A program made the translations under genes and the position numbers. 64,000 nucleotides of DNA from Zygnema cylindricum. Taxonomy: Eukaryota > Streptophyta > Zygnematophyceae > Zygnematales > Zygnemataceae. Positions 11,406-22,190 of this stretch are shown here, one piece after another; within the stretch, counting starts at the first letter, position 1; every line of letters starts with the position of its first letter. The notes under the pieces were generated by a model. The model saw nothing but the letters and a program-made list of their open reading frames with translations, searched no databases and was not told the DNA's origin. The DNA lies in the NCBI GenBank assembly GCA_037447655.1, contig JBBHKE010002877.1, forward strand, positions 346,152-410,151. The letters are read 5' to 3'.

Positions 11406-12043
11406 CTACACCGCGAATCGTTATTAGCGTTGAGAAATTATTAGAGTAAAGAAAAAATTAGTGTCATTCATTCTAATTTAGTGCCAGGAGACGTGGCAGA
11501 TTATGGTCCACGTCCTTAAATGGTGTAGTTTACTCTATTTAAGGTATCAATGTCAAAATTTGGGGGCGCCGATATAGAGTTCATTAGTGTTGGGTATCGA
11601 GGACCACTTGCCGATATTCGATATGTACCGAATTTTAGGTACCCGATTATCCATATATCGCTTCGATATATCGATTATCGAAATATCGCGATATATAGCC
11701 GATATATCGCCGATATATCGTATCGACGATATATCGAAAATGAAATTTTTATTTTTTTTTTCAAACCCCCCCCCCCCCCCCCTCTGAGCGCTCAGGTGGG
11801 GGGGGGGGGGGGGGTATCCGTACGATTTTCCGTATGATTTTCCGTACGGTTATCCGTACGGTTTTCCGTACTTTGTCTGTTTTAGCGATATATATCGCGA
11901 TAACTTATGTTGGTCCCGGTACGATATATCGAGGAATCTCCTCGATCGATATTCGATATATCGAATATCGAAATTATCGCGATATGAAATTACTCGATAC
12001 CCAACACTAGAGTTCATAACGCTAATAACAATTCGCGGTGTAG
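11406..12043. mobile_element. MITE with CTACACCGC ends, split by a hAT MITE
   Basis: Inverted ends of about 26 bp beginning CTACACCGCGAAT, one mismatch between ends. Without the 425-bp insert and its target duplication it would be about 205 bp. Similar single ends occur at 16604, 19517, 20026, 26875 and 32795, so this is a dispersed local family. A target duplication is not clear, so the superfamily is undecided. Confidence 0.65.
11585..12009. mobile_element. hAT-like MITE nested in the CTACACCGC MITE
   Basis: 425 bp with TAGTGTTGGGTATCGA at the left and its complement ending CAACACTA at the right, flanked by a perfect 8-bp duplication GAGTTCAT (11577-11584, 12010-12017). The 8-bp target and TA-G ends indicate hAT. 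The interior is rich in GATATATCG palindromes and a C/G homopolymer hairpin (about 11766-11812). Related to 13714-14607. Confidence 0.8.
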
Positions 12044-12389
12044 ATCTCATTACTGAGTGTACGGAAGCATACCAGTCGTACGCAATCTACTTGCTACCTT
12101 TAATAATGTTAGTATACCCGAATACTTCGAGGTATGTCAGAATGAGTAAATCTACACTACTAACTAATACACAAAAGACAAACCATTGTTGTAAATATTT
12201 ACAAAGTACACACAATCTCACAAAATCGTATGCTCAGTCATGCTGAGTCACTCAATGAAACTCCTCAAATTTCGTCAAACAATCCGGGACGTCCAAAAAA
12301 AACATCGTGTGATTGACGCGATTTCGCGTCCCCACTACTTGAAGAGTAACGGCGGCTTACATCCGCCGTCCGTCGCTCTTATTCCGCAT
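12044..12389. other. Short spacer, no gene
   Basis: Nothing recognisable apart from the 8-bp target copy TTCCGCAT at 12382-12389 belonging to the next element. Confidence 0.6.
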
Positions 12390-13208
12390 CATAGATGTCC
12401 TATTCGTACGGATTTGGACTTTTTCCCGATTACTACGTAGTATTCGCATGTTTCGTACAATTCGTAAAATTCGTACGTCACACAATGTACGGAAACTGTT
12501 TGGACAAAAAAAACGTTGCGTCATTTGCGCGCGCGTACTCCGTCTTCTGAAGGAAGCCGCCGTTGGAGACGCCGTAAATTCCGTCGCTCACCGCTTGTTC
12601 AGGTTTGCTTCATTTGCGCGCGCGTATTTTTATCTGAGCGGCGAGCCGCGGAATTTATGGCGTCTCACACGCGTATTTTTATCCGAGCGGCGAGCCGCGG
12701 AATTTATGGCGTCTCGCACGCGTATTTTTATCTGAGCGGCGAGTCGCGGAATTTATGGCGTCTCGCACTCGTATTTTTATCTTAGCGGCGAGCCGCGGAA
12801 TTTATGGCGTCTCGCACGCGTATTTTTATGTTAGCGGCGAGCCGCGGAATTTATGGCGTCTCGCACGCGTATTTTTATCTGAGCGGCGAGTGGCGGAATT
12901 TATGGCGTCTCCAATGGCGGCTTCCTTGAGCCGTTTTGCTTCATTTGCACTCGCGTATTTTCATCTGTCCTCCACTCCGTCTTCAGAAGGAAGCCGCCGT
13001 TGGAAACACCGTAAATTCCGGCGCTCGCCGCTAGTTCGTTGCATTTATCAGTTTTTTTACGGTATTGAATATCTAAATTTTTATTAGTACTTGTTAAAAA
13101 AGTACGAATTTTACCTACGAATTTTAAAAGTTTGAAAATGTTTTATGCGCACGGAACGTAGTATTCGTTAGTTTACTCCGTGCGTTTTATGCGCATAGGA
13201 CATCTATG
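12390..13208. mobile_element. hAT-like non-autonomous element carrying a 49-bp repeat array
   Basis: 819 bp with perfect 14-bp inverted ends CATAGATGTCCTAT, flanked by the 8-bp duplication TTCCGCAT (12382-12389 and 13209-13216). Both features suit hAT. The middle carries six tandem 49-bp units. The small arginine-rich open frames across the array arise from the repeat and are not called genes. Confidence 0.75.
12622..12912. repeat. Six-copy 49-bp tandem array
   Basis: The unit starts GCGTATTTTTATCTGAGC and ends GGCGTCTCGCAC. Six copies with few differences, the last truncated at GGCGTCTCC. The CGGAATTTATGGCGTCTC part recurs inverted in the array flanks (GGAGACGCCGTAAATTCC at about 12560), which gives a potential hairpin. 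Confidence 0.85.
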
Positions 13209-13713
13209 TTCCGCATCCTCGATGTCACGCCACGTGGTCACAAAAAGTCAAACGAAATCCACGCGAGTCATCGAATATCCCACGACGTCGCGAAGCGAAT
13301 TCACGTCCACTTGAAATAATAATTGTACAGCCGAAATCATTTCCGTACCGCAGCCGCGTCCTTTGCAATAAATGCGGCTTGTCACAAAAACACTACACGT
13401 CATTTGTCATAAACGTCGCCTGTCGCATATAAAGTACAATTGTCTAAATTAGATGCTCCGTACTGGCGACGTACATTTCGTATATTTCACATCGAATCGC
13501 GTCGCAATCCGCCGTCCATTTATTGACGCAATCCGCGCCACTCAATTACTCCCTTACGTCCCTTTAATTATACTCGTACATTTATTCCCCTAATCCGAAA
13601 GCCCATTCGATCCACCACATTAATTTCAATAACATATTACGCACGCAAAACGTCGCGTGCGCACAAAATGTCGCGTACGCACCAAACCAACTTTTCAAAA
13701 CAACAGTTTTTAA

Positions 13714-14607
13714 TAGTGTTGTGTATCGGTAAAAAACTTATCGCGATAATACCGATTCCGACAGTTATCGGTTATCGAACGGTCAGAGCTTCCGATATAT
13801 CGGTCTGGGACCAACAAATTCCATATCGGCGATAACTTAAAAAACATATAGTATGCGTACAATAGTACTTTATAACATACTGTATTATTTTGTTGATTTT
13901 ATATAGCGTGGCATCCACGTATAAAAATCTGTTCCGTTACAAATTAACTGCGATTTATTACGGTAAACGCGGCGCATAAACGTTGGCCGGTTAACTGAAC
14001 AAAAAATTTACGGCGACGTACGGAAATTTACTAAAAAACTGGTGAACATGGAACTGGAAAAGGACGGCGGACACAAAAGTACAACGGACGCAAAATAACA
14101 TTCTGCGCGTTGCCGGAATCGAACGGACGACTTAGAATGAGAAAACACGAGCGGACGGGCCAGCGTGAGCGCCAGCATCTCGGAATGGCTCTTTTGGCAG
14201 CTTTTGCCAAAAAAACCGACAGATTGACACGTGGCAGGTCCCCAGTGGATCTCAAGGAATTAAAGGACAAAGCCATGGCGTCGGATGTGAAAGGTACATC
14301 GTTTTTACTGGATCCGTATCAAAATCGTACAGATTTCGTGGCGGCTACGGTACTTTCTATGCTTGTACACGTCCGGAGAATAAGACGTACAGTTGAGTGT
14401 ACAGACCGTACACTTATCTGTACAGTCCGTACAGGAATCGCCGATAATTATCGTTATCGACATTATCGTCGATAAGTACCCGATATTATCGGCTACTTAT
14501 CGGCGATAAGACCGATGTCGATATATCCTACCAATACATCGATTATCGGATACCCGAAAAAAGGCCCATATCGGTTATCGACAAATCCTTACCGATACAC
14601 AACACAA
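13714..14607. mobile_element. hAT-like element with TAGTGTTGTG ends
   Basis: 894 bp with inverted ends TAGTGTTGTGTATCGGTAA and a right end ending ACCGATACACAACACAA (one end mismatch), flanked by the 8-bp duplication GTTTTTAA (13706-13713, 14608-14615). It is the larger relative of 11585-12009. The centre holds a 121-codon plus-strand open frame (14110-14475) of no recognised family, and a minus-strand GTTCGATTCC B-box-like sequence near 14116, so tRNA-derived cargo is possible. No transposase domain is seen. Confidence 0.7.
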
Positions 14608-14862
14608 GTTTTTAACCCTTTCAAACAACTCTATCTCTTCAAAAATTCTCGACAGTTTTAATGGCCATTTAATTCGCCATCTGTTAATTGACGTGCAACT
14701 CACCCCTAAATATTGACATAAACTATTTTACGCCCATATGATATGGTTGTGTTGTATAATTGTACAAAGCGTTTTAAACGCACTCATGAAACGTCAAAAA
14801 AATAATGATATATGTGCACGGAACAAATGCATTTTTTTTAAATGCGCTGACCGCTTTTGACT

Positions 14863-15425
14863 AGATTAGAAAGATAATTAGATTAGATAGATAATTAGAT
14901 TAGATAATTAATTAGATAATTTGACAGATAATTAGACAGATAATTAGACAGATAATTAGACAGATAATCAGATTAGATAGATAATTAGATTAGATAGTGA
15001 ATTAGATTAGATAGATAATTAGATTAGATAGATAACTAGATTAGATAGTGAATTAGATTAGAAAGATAATTAGATTAGATAGATAATTAGATTAGATAAT
15101 TAATTAGATAATTTAACAAATAATTGGACAGGCGATTAGACAGATAATTAGACAGATACTTAGATAGTTTGACACATAATAGGACAGATAATTTGACAGA
15201 TAATTTGATAGATAATTATACAGATAATTAGACAGATAAAATTAGATTAGATAGATAATTAGATTAGATAGTGAATTAGATTATATAGATAATTAAATTA
15301 GATAGATAACTAGATTAGATAGTGAAATTAGATTAGAAAGATAATTAGATTAGATAGAGAATTGGACAGGTTATATAGACAAATAATTACCCAGATAATT
15401 AGACAGAAAATTAGGCAGATAACTC
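14863..15425. repeat. (GATAATTA)-type minisatellite
   Basis: Degenerate tandem repeats of AGATAATTAGATT/AGATAGTGAATT and a GACAGATAATTA variant across about 560 bp. It begins exactly at the right edge of duplication copy 1 and is absent after copy 2. Confidence 0.85.
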
Positions 15426-16955
15426 TGCTTTGTCTTTTAAGTTTTCTTTTTCAATTTTGTATTTTGATATTTTTACAGTTTTCCTTCATTGTCTTCCCTT
15501 CTATTTTTGGCTTTGACTTGTGACACATCATATTCAACCATTGCACTAAGAGAGTAGGATCTTGCCTCGTCATCAATGGTGGAGTTGGCTGGCAGCAATT
15601 TTTTCGCCATTTCGAACAACAAAACCCTAAAAAAGTAAGCATCCTAAGAAAATAAGCAGATGGCAGGAAATCGATGACGTGGGCGACGTGCAATCCATGG
15701 CGGTGAAAAAGTGAGCGAGACTTTCACAAATCCCAGTTGAAAAATTGGAGAGATTTTCCGGATGGCGGCGCAGGATGGTGGTGGTTGCCAGATTCCAAGG
15801 GGAACAAACACAAAAAAAGACCGGTTATCATTGGACAAAGAATGAGTGACTGTGATTGGTTCAAGAAAATTACACTTTGTGAGGTCTGCCCGCATTTGGC
15901 GTTACCTCACGACATATATCACCCACGCCAAATGATGTATATTTATTCTATTTTTGTCAATATTGTTACTCTATTTCATGTGCCATCGTGGTAAAAAACC
16001 CATATTACAGTTAAAAGTTACTCCTTTCAAGGGTCATTTTGGTATGTCTGGTTTATTTAGAATTAATATTTACGCTAAAATAGACGCGATCCTATATTAG
16101 AATACATTTTTAATGAAATTGCTACAAAGTTCCCTATTCTAACTGGATACGCGGAACGTCGAACAACTGTTACAAAATTATTACGGAAATAAAGGCAAAC
16201 ATGTATTTTCGCCGTTGTACCATAAACTTCTGGCATGGATATTAAGGTAAGTGTTCACACTGACGACGATGCTGTCGACGGTCGAGAGTTATGCGAACAG
16301 TTTTTTTTCGATATGATTGAGTCTTTTTGTTTTGTGCGATTTCACGTGTGAGCGTAACTCTTTGAAATCATTAAATGTACCTTTTAACTTAAAACAATTT
16401 TGCACAGTTAGATGTCGTCCGTACTCCACACTATTTAAAACGAACCTATATTGGAATGTTGTTACGCTAATTAAAACATACCTAAATTAGAATAATGAAA
16501 AAGTTAGAATCGATTACTCTATTTGATGTGATAGAGTCGAAATTTCGAGCAACCGAATTAGAGTAATTTACTCTAATTACGATGCGCGGTGTACTATAAG
16601 TCTCGTACGGAAATTTTATAACGCACGAAACTTAATAAACTTTTATAATAAAACGAACCGGCGTAAAAATATCATTTGAAATTAAATGAAAAAAATGAGC
16701 GTCGTCACGCGCAACGAAATCGAGCCACGCTATTTAAGAATCAACATACTTACATTGACAAGATCGTAGCAGGATCGGCCGTACAAAGGCATTGCCGCTT
16801 TGTTGTACACATACATTACTTCCGCGGACAAAAAAAATCGCATTCGTTTCACTTTGCGTGTAAGTTCAATGTAACACTTAGACGATTCAATTTCAATTTT
16901 GCGGCTAAGTACTCTCACCGTGGAGCTCACATAACGACAAAAAGTTATTGTCTGC
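15426..16955. other. Spacer between duplication copies, no gene recognised
   Basis: Open frames up to 94 codons show no domain I know. A single CTACACCGC-type MITE end (complement of GCGCGGTGTA) ends near 16604, preceded by an ATTAGAGTAATTTACTCTAAT palindrome at about 16555-16577. Confidence 0.55.
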
Positions 16956-17773
16956 CATAGATGTCCTATTCGTACGGATTTGGACATTTTTCCGATTACT
17001 ACGTAGTATTCGCTTGTTTCTTACAATTCGTAAAATTCGTACGTCACATAATGTACGGAAACTGTACGGACATAAAAAAAAAAAAAACGTTGCGCGCGCG
17101 TACTTTGTCTTTAGAAAGAAGCCACCGTTGGAGACGCCGTAAATTCCGCCGCTCTCTGCTTGTTCAGTTTTGCTTCATTTGCGCGCGCGTATTTTTATCT
17201 GAGCAGCGAGCCGCGGAATTTATAGCGTCTCGCATGCGTATTTTTAAATGAGCGGCGAGCTGGGGAATTTATGGCGTCTCGCACGCGCATTTTTATTTGA
17301 GCGGCGAGTCGCGGAATTTATGGCGTCTCGCACGCGTATTTTTATCTTAGTGGCGAGCCGCAGAATTTATGGCGTCTCGCACGCGTATTTCTATCTGAGC
17401 GGCGAGTCGCAGAATTTATGGCGTCTCGCACGCGTATTTTTATCAGAGTGGCGAGTCGTGTAATTTAGGGCGTCTCCAATGGCGGCTTCCTTGAGCCATT
17501 TTGCTTCATTTGCACGCGCGTATTTTCATATGTCCTCCACTCCGTCTTCAGAAGGAAGCCGCCGTTTGAAACGCCGTAAATCCCGACGCTCGCCGCTAGT
17601 TCGTTGCATTTATCAGTTTTTTACGACATTGAATATTTAAATTTTTTATTAGTACTTGTTAAAAAAGTACGAATTTTACCTACGAATTTTAAAAGTTTGA
17701 AAATGTTTTATGCGCACGGAACGTAGTATTCGTTAGTTTACTCCGTGCGTTTTATGCGCATAGGACATCTATG
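16956..17773. mobile_element. hAT-like element, second copy with 49-bp array
   Basis: Same CATAGATGTCCTAT ends as 12390-13208. Left flank is TTGTCTGC and right flank is TTCCGCAT, so the two flanks do not form a target duplication. The right flank is the one belonging to copy 1. Contains its own six-unit 49-bp array (17187-17477). Confidence 0.7.
17187..17477. repeat. Six-copy 49-bp tandem array, second locus
   Basis: Same unit and same copy number as 12622-12912, but individual units differ (for example GAGCAGCGAG, GAGCTGGGGAA), so the array was not recently copied with the nearly identical right part. Confidence 0.85.
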
Positions 17774-18278
17774 TTCCGCATCCTCGATGTCACGCCACGT
17801 GGTCACAAAAAGTCAAACGAAATCCACGCGAGTCATCAAATATCCCACGACGTCGCGAAGCGAATTCACGTCCACTTGAAATAACAATCTTACAGCCGAA
17901 ATCATTTCCGTACCGCAGCCGCGTCCTTTGCAATAAATGCGGCTTGTCACAAAAACACTACACGTCATTTGTCATAAACGTCGCCTGTCGCATATAAAGT
18001 ACAATTGTCTAAATTAGATGCTCCGTACTGGCGACGTACATTTCGTATATTTCACATCGAATCGCGTCGCAATCCGCCGTCCATTTATTGACGCAATCCG
18101 CGCCACTCAATTACTCCCTTACGTCCCTTTAATTATACTCGTACATTTATTCCCCTAATCCGAAAGCCCATTCGATCCACCACATTAATTTCAATAACAT
18201 ATTACGCACGCAAAACGTCGCGTGCGCACAAAATGTCGCGTACGCACCAAACCAACTTTTCAAAACAACAGTTTTTAA

Positions 18279-19172
18279 TAGTGTTGTGTATCGGTAAAAA
18301 ACTTATCGCGATAATACCGATTCCGACAGTTATCGGTTATCGAACGGTCAGAGCTTCCGATATATCGGTCTGGGACCAACAAATTCCATATCGGCGATAA
18401 CTTAAAAAACATATAGTATGCGTACAATAGTACTTTATAACATACTGTATTATTTTGTTGATTTTATATAGCGTGGCATCCACGTATAAAAATCTGTTCC
18501 GTTACAAATTAACTGCGATTTATTACGGTAAACGCGGCGCATAAACGTTGGCCGGTTAACTGAACAAAAAATTTACGGCGACGTACGGAAATTTACTAAA
18601 AAACTGGTGAACATGGAACTGGAAAAGGACGGCGGACACAAAAGTACAACGGACGCAAAATAACATTCTGCGCGTTGCCGGAATCGAACGGACGACTTAG
18701 AATGAGAAAACACGAGCGGACGGGCCAGCGTGAGCGCCAGCATCTCGGAATGGCTCTTTTGGCAGCTTTTGCCAAAAAAACCGACAGATTGACACGTGGC
18801 AGGTCCCCAGTGGATCTCAAGGAATTAAAGGACAAAGCCATGGCGTCGGATGTGAAAGGTACATCGTTTTTACTGGATCCGTATCAAAATCGTACAGATT
18901 TCGTGGCGGCTACGGTACTTTCTATGCTTGTACACGTCCGGAGAATAAGACGTACAGTTGAGTGTACAGACCGTACACTTATCTGTACAGTCCGTACAGG
19001 AATCGCCGATAATTATCGTTATCGACATTATCGTCGATAAGTACCCGATATTATCGGCTACTTATCGGCGATAAGACCGATGTCGATATATCCTACCAAT
19101 ACATCGATTATCGGATACCCGAAAAAAGGCCCATATCGGTTATCGACAAATCCTTACCGATACACAACACAA
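18279..19172. mobile_element. hAT-like element, duplicate of 13714-14607
   Basis: Copied within the segmental duplication with its GTTTTTAA target repeats. The 121-codon frame at 18675-19040 is identical to the one at 14110-14475. Confidence 0.7.
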
Positions 19173-19426
19173 GTTTTTAACCCTTTCAAACAACTCTATC
19201 TCTTCAAAAATTCTCGACAGTTTTAATGGCCATTTAATTCGCCATCTGTTAATTGACGTGCAACTCACCCCTAAATATTGACATAAACTATTTTACGCCC
19301 ATATGATATGGTTGTGTTGTATAATTGTACAAAGCGTTTTAAACGCACTCATGAAACGTCAAAAAATAATGATATATGTGCACGGAACAAATGCATTTTT
19401 TTTAAATGCGCTGACCGCTTTTGACT

Positions 19427-20752
19427 TCAGTATAAAGTAAAAATACGTAAAACTCAAACACATTTAATGAAAAATGAAAAATTATACGACAACAGACAAT
19501 CAAAACAAAACTACAATACACCGCGAATCACAATTTGCGTTATGTACACTGACTCCGTCGCCCCAAATTATAACTCCAACACCTGAAATAGATTACATAA
19601 TTATAAATTGTTATCTACATTATTTAAGGTATTTTTTGAATCATCGTTAACAACTCTAATGTAATTCCATTTTAAATAGTGTGGCATACGGTCGGTTTAT
19701 GGTCGTGCAAAATTGTACTTTATTAAGTAAAAAAATACAAATAATGATTTTAATGCATGTCGTTATCTTGTAACTCTGTTTTCACAAACCGCGTAATGTA
19801 AACGTCACAATGACGTGAGATTGTATGTTTTGTTAGATTTTGTACGTGTACCTAACTTACAGTAAAGACATGAGCGTGGATAATTAGTACGAAAAAACAC
19901 CCAAATTAGAGTTATTGGTAAATTAGAGTAAAATCTGTTTTTTGCAAAAAAATGATTACACAAATTAGAGTTAATAACGATAATTTATCTTTTCATTTTT
20001 TTACTCTAATTACGATTTGCGGTGTAGCGACGATCCTGCCTCGTCCCTAAAAAAGTGAATGAAACAACCAGCGACAAGGTTGTCTTTTTTTCGTATACTT
20101 TCGGTGCAAAATTCCGTAGAATTGAAACCGTACATAACTTCCATTCGCGAAAGCTACAAATTTTGCGAAAATTTCAAAAACTGAAAAAAATGATTCTCCC
20201 AAAATGTTATGTCCGTTTTTGAGGAAAGAATACCTTGGATTTCAAAAACCTATTATTTAAGAAAGAAGAAGTGGTACAAAAATTAGTATAAAGTTTTGTG
20301 ATTTGGTGTTATTAAATAATTATTTTTAATTTTCTCAGAGAGTTTATTGTGGTATAATTCTAAAATGATGATGTTCAAAGTAAAATAAAAGATAAGTGCA
20401 TCACCCCTTCCATGTTCTTCGCTTCACTCAAAAATGGAGGGATTGGATAACTTTGAAAATTGATTAGTTCCTCCACTGGAACCACTTGTTTTTACGCCCA
20501 ATTTTAAATGATGAACCATTCCAAATATTGGGTATTTGCAACAAAAAAATATCGTAGATGTTTGTCATTAAACAAAATAAAATACAAAAAAAGAACTATA
20601 GGATATATTGGAAAATAATATTGCTCCTCAATTATAAATAATTATGAAAAATAATTTTGAATTTGGTGTTTTAAAGAATAAGTTTGTATTCATTATGATA
20701 AGTTATTTTAGATTTCACCTCTGTAATTAAAATGACATGTATGTTTAAAAAT
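19427..20752. other. AT-rich spacer with a MITE-like inverted repeat
   Basis: Contains a block 19517-20026 whose ends (TACACCGCGAATC and its complement GATTTGCGGTGTA) match the CTACACCGC MITE family, without a visible target duplication. No coding sequence is recognised. Confidence 0.5.
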
Positions 20753-21740
20753 TTACATATTAAACTTTGAAATAAACATGTGCTTACATTTTTTATCATC
20801 ACGACCTTTACCAAGTAAAGGGTTTATGAGTTTGTAGACTTTTGCACATTTTTCTAAAACGGAATCAAAATCGCATTGATTTGAAGCCCAACACTTTATG
20901 TTAACATGGGCTCCACTCTCATCATACATTGTAATTTGAAGCAAAAAAGAACTTGGTCCTATTTGACGACCAAACCCGACATGATGAAATTTTAGTATCA
21001 TATAAAAGTGACGTGGAGCTGTTGAAAAATTGTTTACTTTGATGAAAATTGGGTCGACATCTTGGAAAAAAGGGAAGAATTGTGAAATGGGAAGAGAAAA
21101 TTAGGAGTAAACAAAAGCATGAAAGAAAAGTCATAATTGTTAGTGGTTAATAAGTAACCAAAACCTACCTCAACATTGGTTTTTTGAAAAACACGAATTG
21201 TTGTCGTATCAATAGGTGTGTTTTTGAAGAGTACTTGTTGTACATTCGAATTTGATCTCAGTGAAAATATAGAAAAATTAACAACATTAATGATACTCTT
21301 ATATTACTTTAAACACAAAAAATGTAATGAATACATTGGATTTTTTTTAAATGATGTAATGATTTTTTACCTTTTCAAATTGAAAAGTAATCTCTAACGA
21401 TAGATTCGTTGCTGGAATTGGCAAATTAATTCAGGAAGGTGAACCATGAGAAGGAATTTGAATATTAGAAGGAGGATGAAATGTTGTCTCAATTTCATTG
21501 GAAAATCCTCTTACTGCATCGTTAAGGTAAGTTGAAGGACTTGGTGGTTCCGTGGAAAATGAAGTTGAAACCAAAAATTCATCCACTGCACTTTGAACGT
21601 TTCTTTTCTTTTTAATTTTTGCAAAAAAAAAAAACAATAATTAATAAAACACAAAAAAACTTGATCTCATATTTTGGTAATACTTCATACTTTGATACTT
21701 TTTTTTTTATTTTGCTACCAATTTTTCCTTGCATTTGAAA
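20753..21740 (-). pseudogene. RPA-like OB-fold gene relic with introns (tentative)
   Basis: The clearest exon runs on the minus strand from about 21055 to 20753. It encodes a segment with FLLQITMYDESG, HVNIKCWASN and VLEKCAKVYKL, in the order and spacing of the first ssDNA-binding OB fold of replication protein A large subunit (strand, DESG turn, strand, then the FxxxLExGKVYxI helix-strand). Upstream on the same strand are two more coding-like blocks: one ending in FEK before GTAAAAAATC near 21375, and one ending NVE before GTAGGT near 21172. Both look like exons with donor sites. An in-frame TGA near 21435 and uncertain joins suggest decay. RPA-like genes are often carried by plant Helitrons, but no Helitron ends were found. 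Confidence 0.4.
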
Positions 21741-21869
21741 ATCTGCAAAAATCAAAGATTTAAATGAAATAGATGTCTATTAGTACTAAACAAAACTGCA
21801 TTAATGTAAATTAATGAATTGCGGTTTATGATCAATGCAATATGCCTCTTGAACTAAACATTAAACAAA

Positions 21870-22186
21870 ATCTGTTTTTTTTTAATTCATGTTAGTCCAT
21901 AAATGATCAATGATGGTGTTGTATATAGTTGTTAATTCTGTAATGTGTTCCTTTTCCCTTTTCCCGTTCCATAACAATGATTTTCCCTTCACCTTTCGTT
22001 GCTGGTTTTCTAGGAAGCCCCAGAAGAATCTTTGTAGTGAGTTACACCAAAGCCCAGTGGCGGACACCTCACTTGTCCCGAAACAATTCCCCTTAAGTGC
22101 TTTTCGAAAAGCAATCCCTCCATCGTAAATTCCCAATAAGTGAAGTCTGTTCCATCAAACATAGGCACCCTAGATGGTGGGCCCAT
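21870..22186 (-). pseudogene. Copia gag N-terminal fragment
   Basis: On the minus strand an ATG inside the primer-binding site (22184-22186) opens a gag reading MGPPSRVPMFDGTDF..., followed by the conserved GIVSGQVRCPP block shared with element A. Frames break near 22020. The rest of the element is missing: gag fades out by about 21870 and the RPA-like relic follows. Confidence 0.7.
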
Positions 22187-22190
22187 AGCC
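22176..22190 (-). promoter_or_regulatory. Half-tRNA(iMet) primer-binding site with gag ATG
   Basis: Minus-strand GGCTATGGGCCCACC starts at the first base after the LTR end TAATTTCA. It matches the complement of the plant initiator tRNA-Met anticodon arm at 14 of 15 positions and contains the gag start codon. Confidence 0.75.

Larger units (their letters stand above)
12390..14862. repeat. 2.47-kb segmental duplication, copy 1
   Basis: Matches 16956-19426 in the same orientation, offset about 4565 bp. The part from about 13083 to 14862 is almost identical (a handful of differences). The part 12390-13080 differs at roughly 8-10% of sites. The left edge coincides with the first base of the hAT-like element; the right edge falls at GCTTTTGACT. 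Confidence 0.85.
16956..19426. repeat. 2.47-kb segmental duplication, copy 2
   Basis: Counterpart of 12390-14862. From about 17648 it is nearly identical to copy 1. After 19426 the sequence is unrelated to what follows copy 1. Confidence 0.85.

Noticed and set aside
12622-12912. 49-bp repeat array as a CRISPR-like array
   Set aside because: Units are head-to-tail without variable spacers, sit inside a transposon, and the context is eukaryotic.
14110-14475. 121-codon frame duplicated exactly at 18675-19040 as a selected gene
   Set aside because: Identity follows from recent copying of the whole segment, not from coding constraint. No recognised motif.
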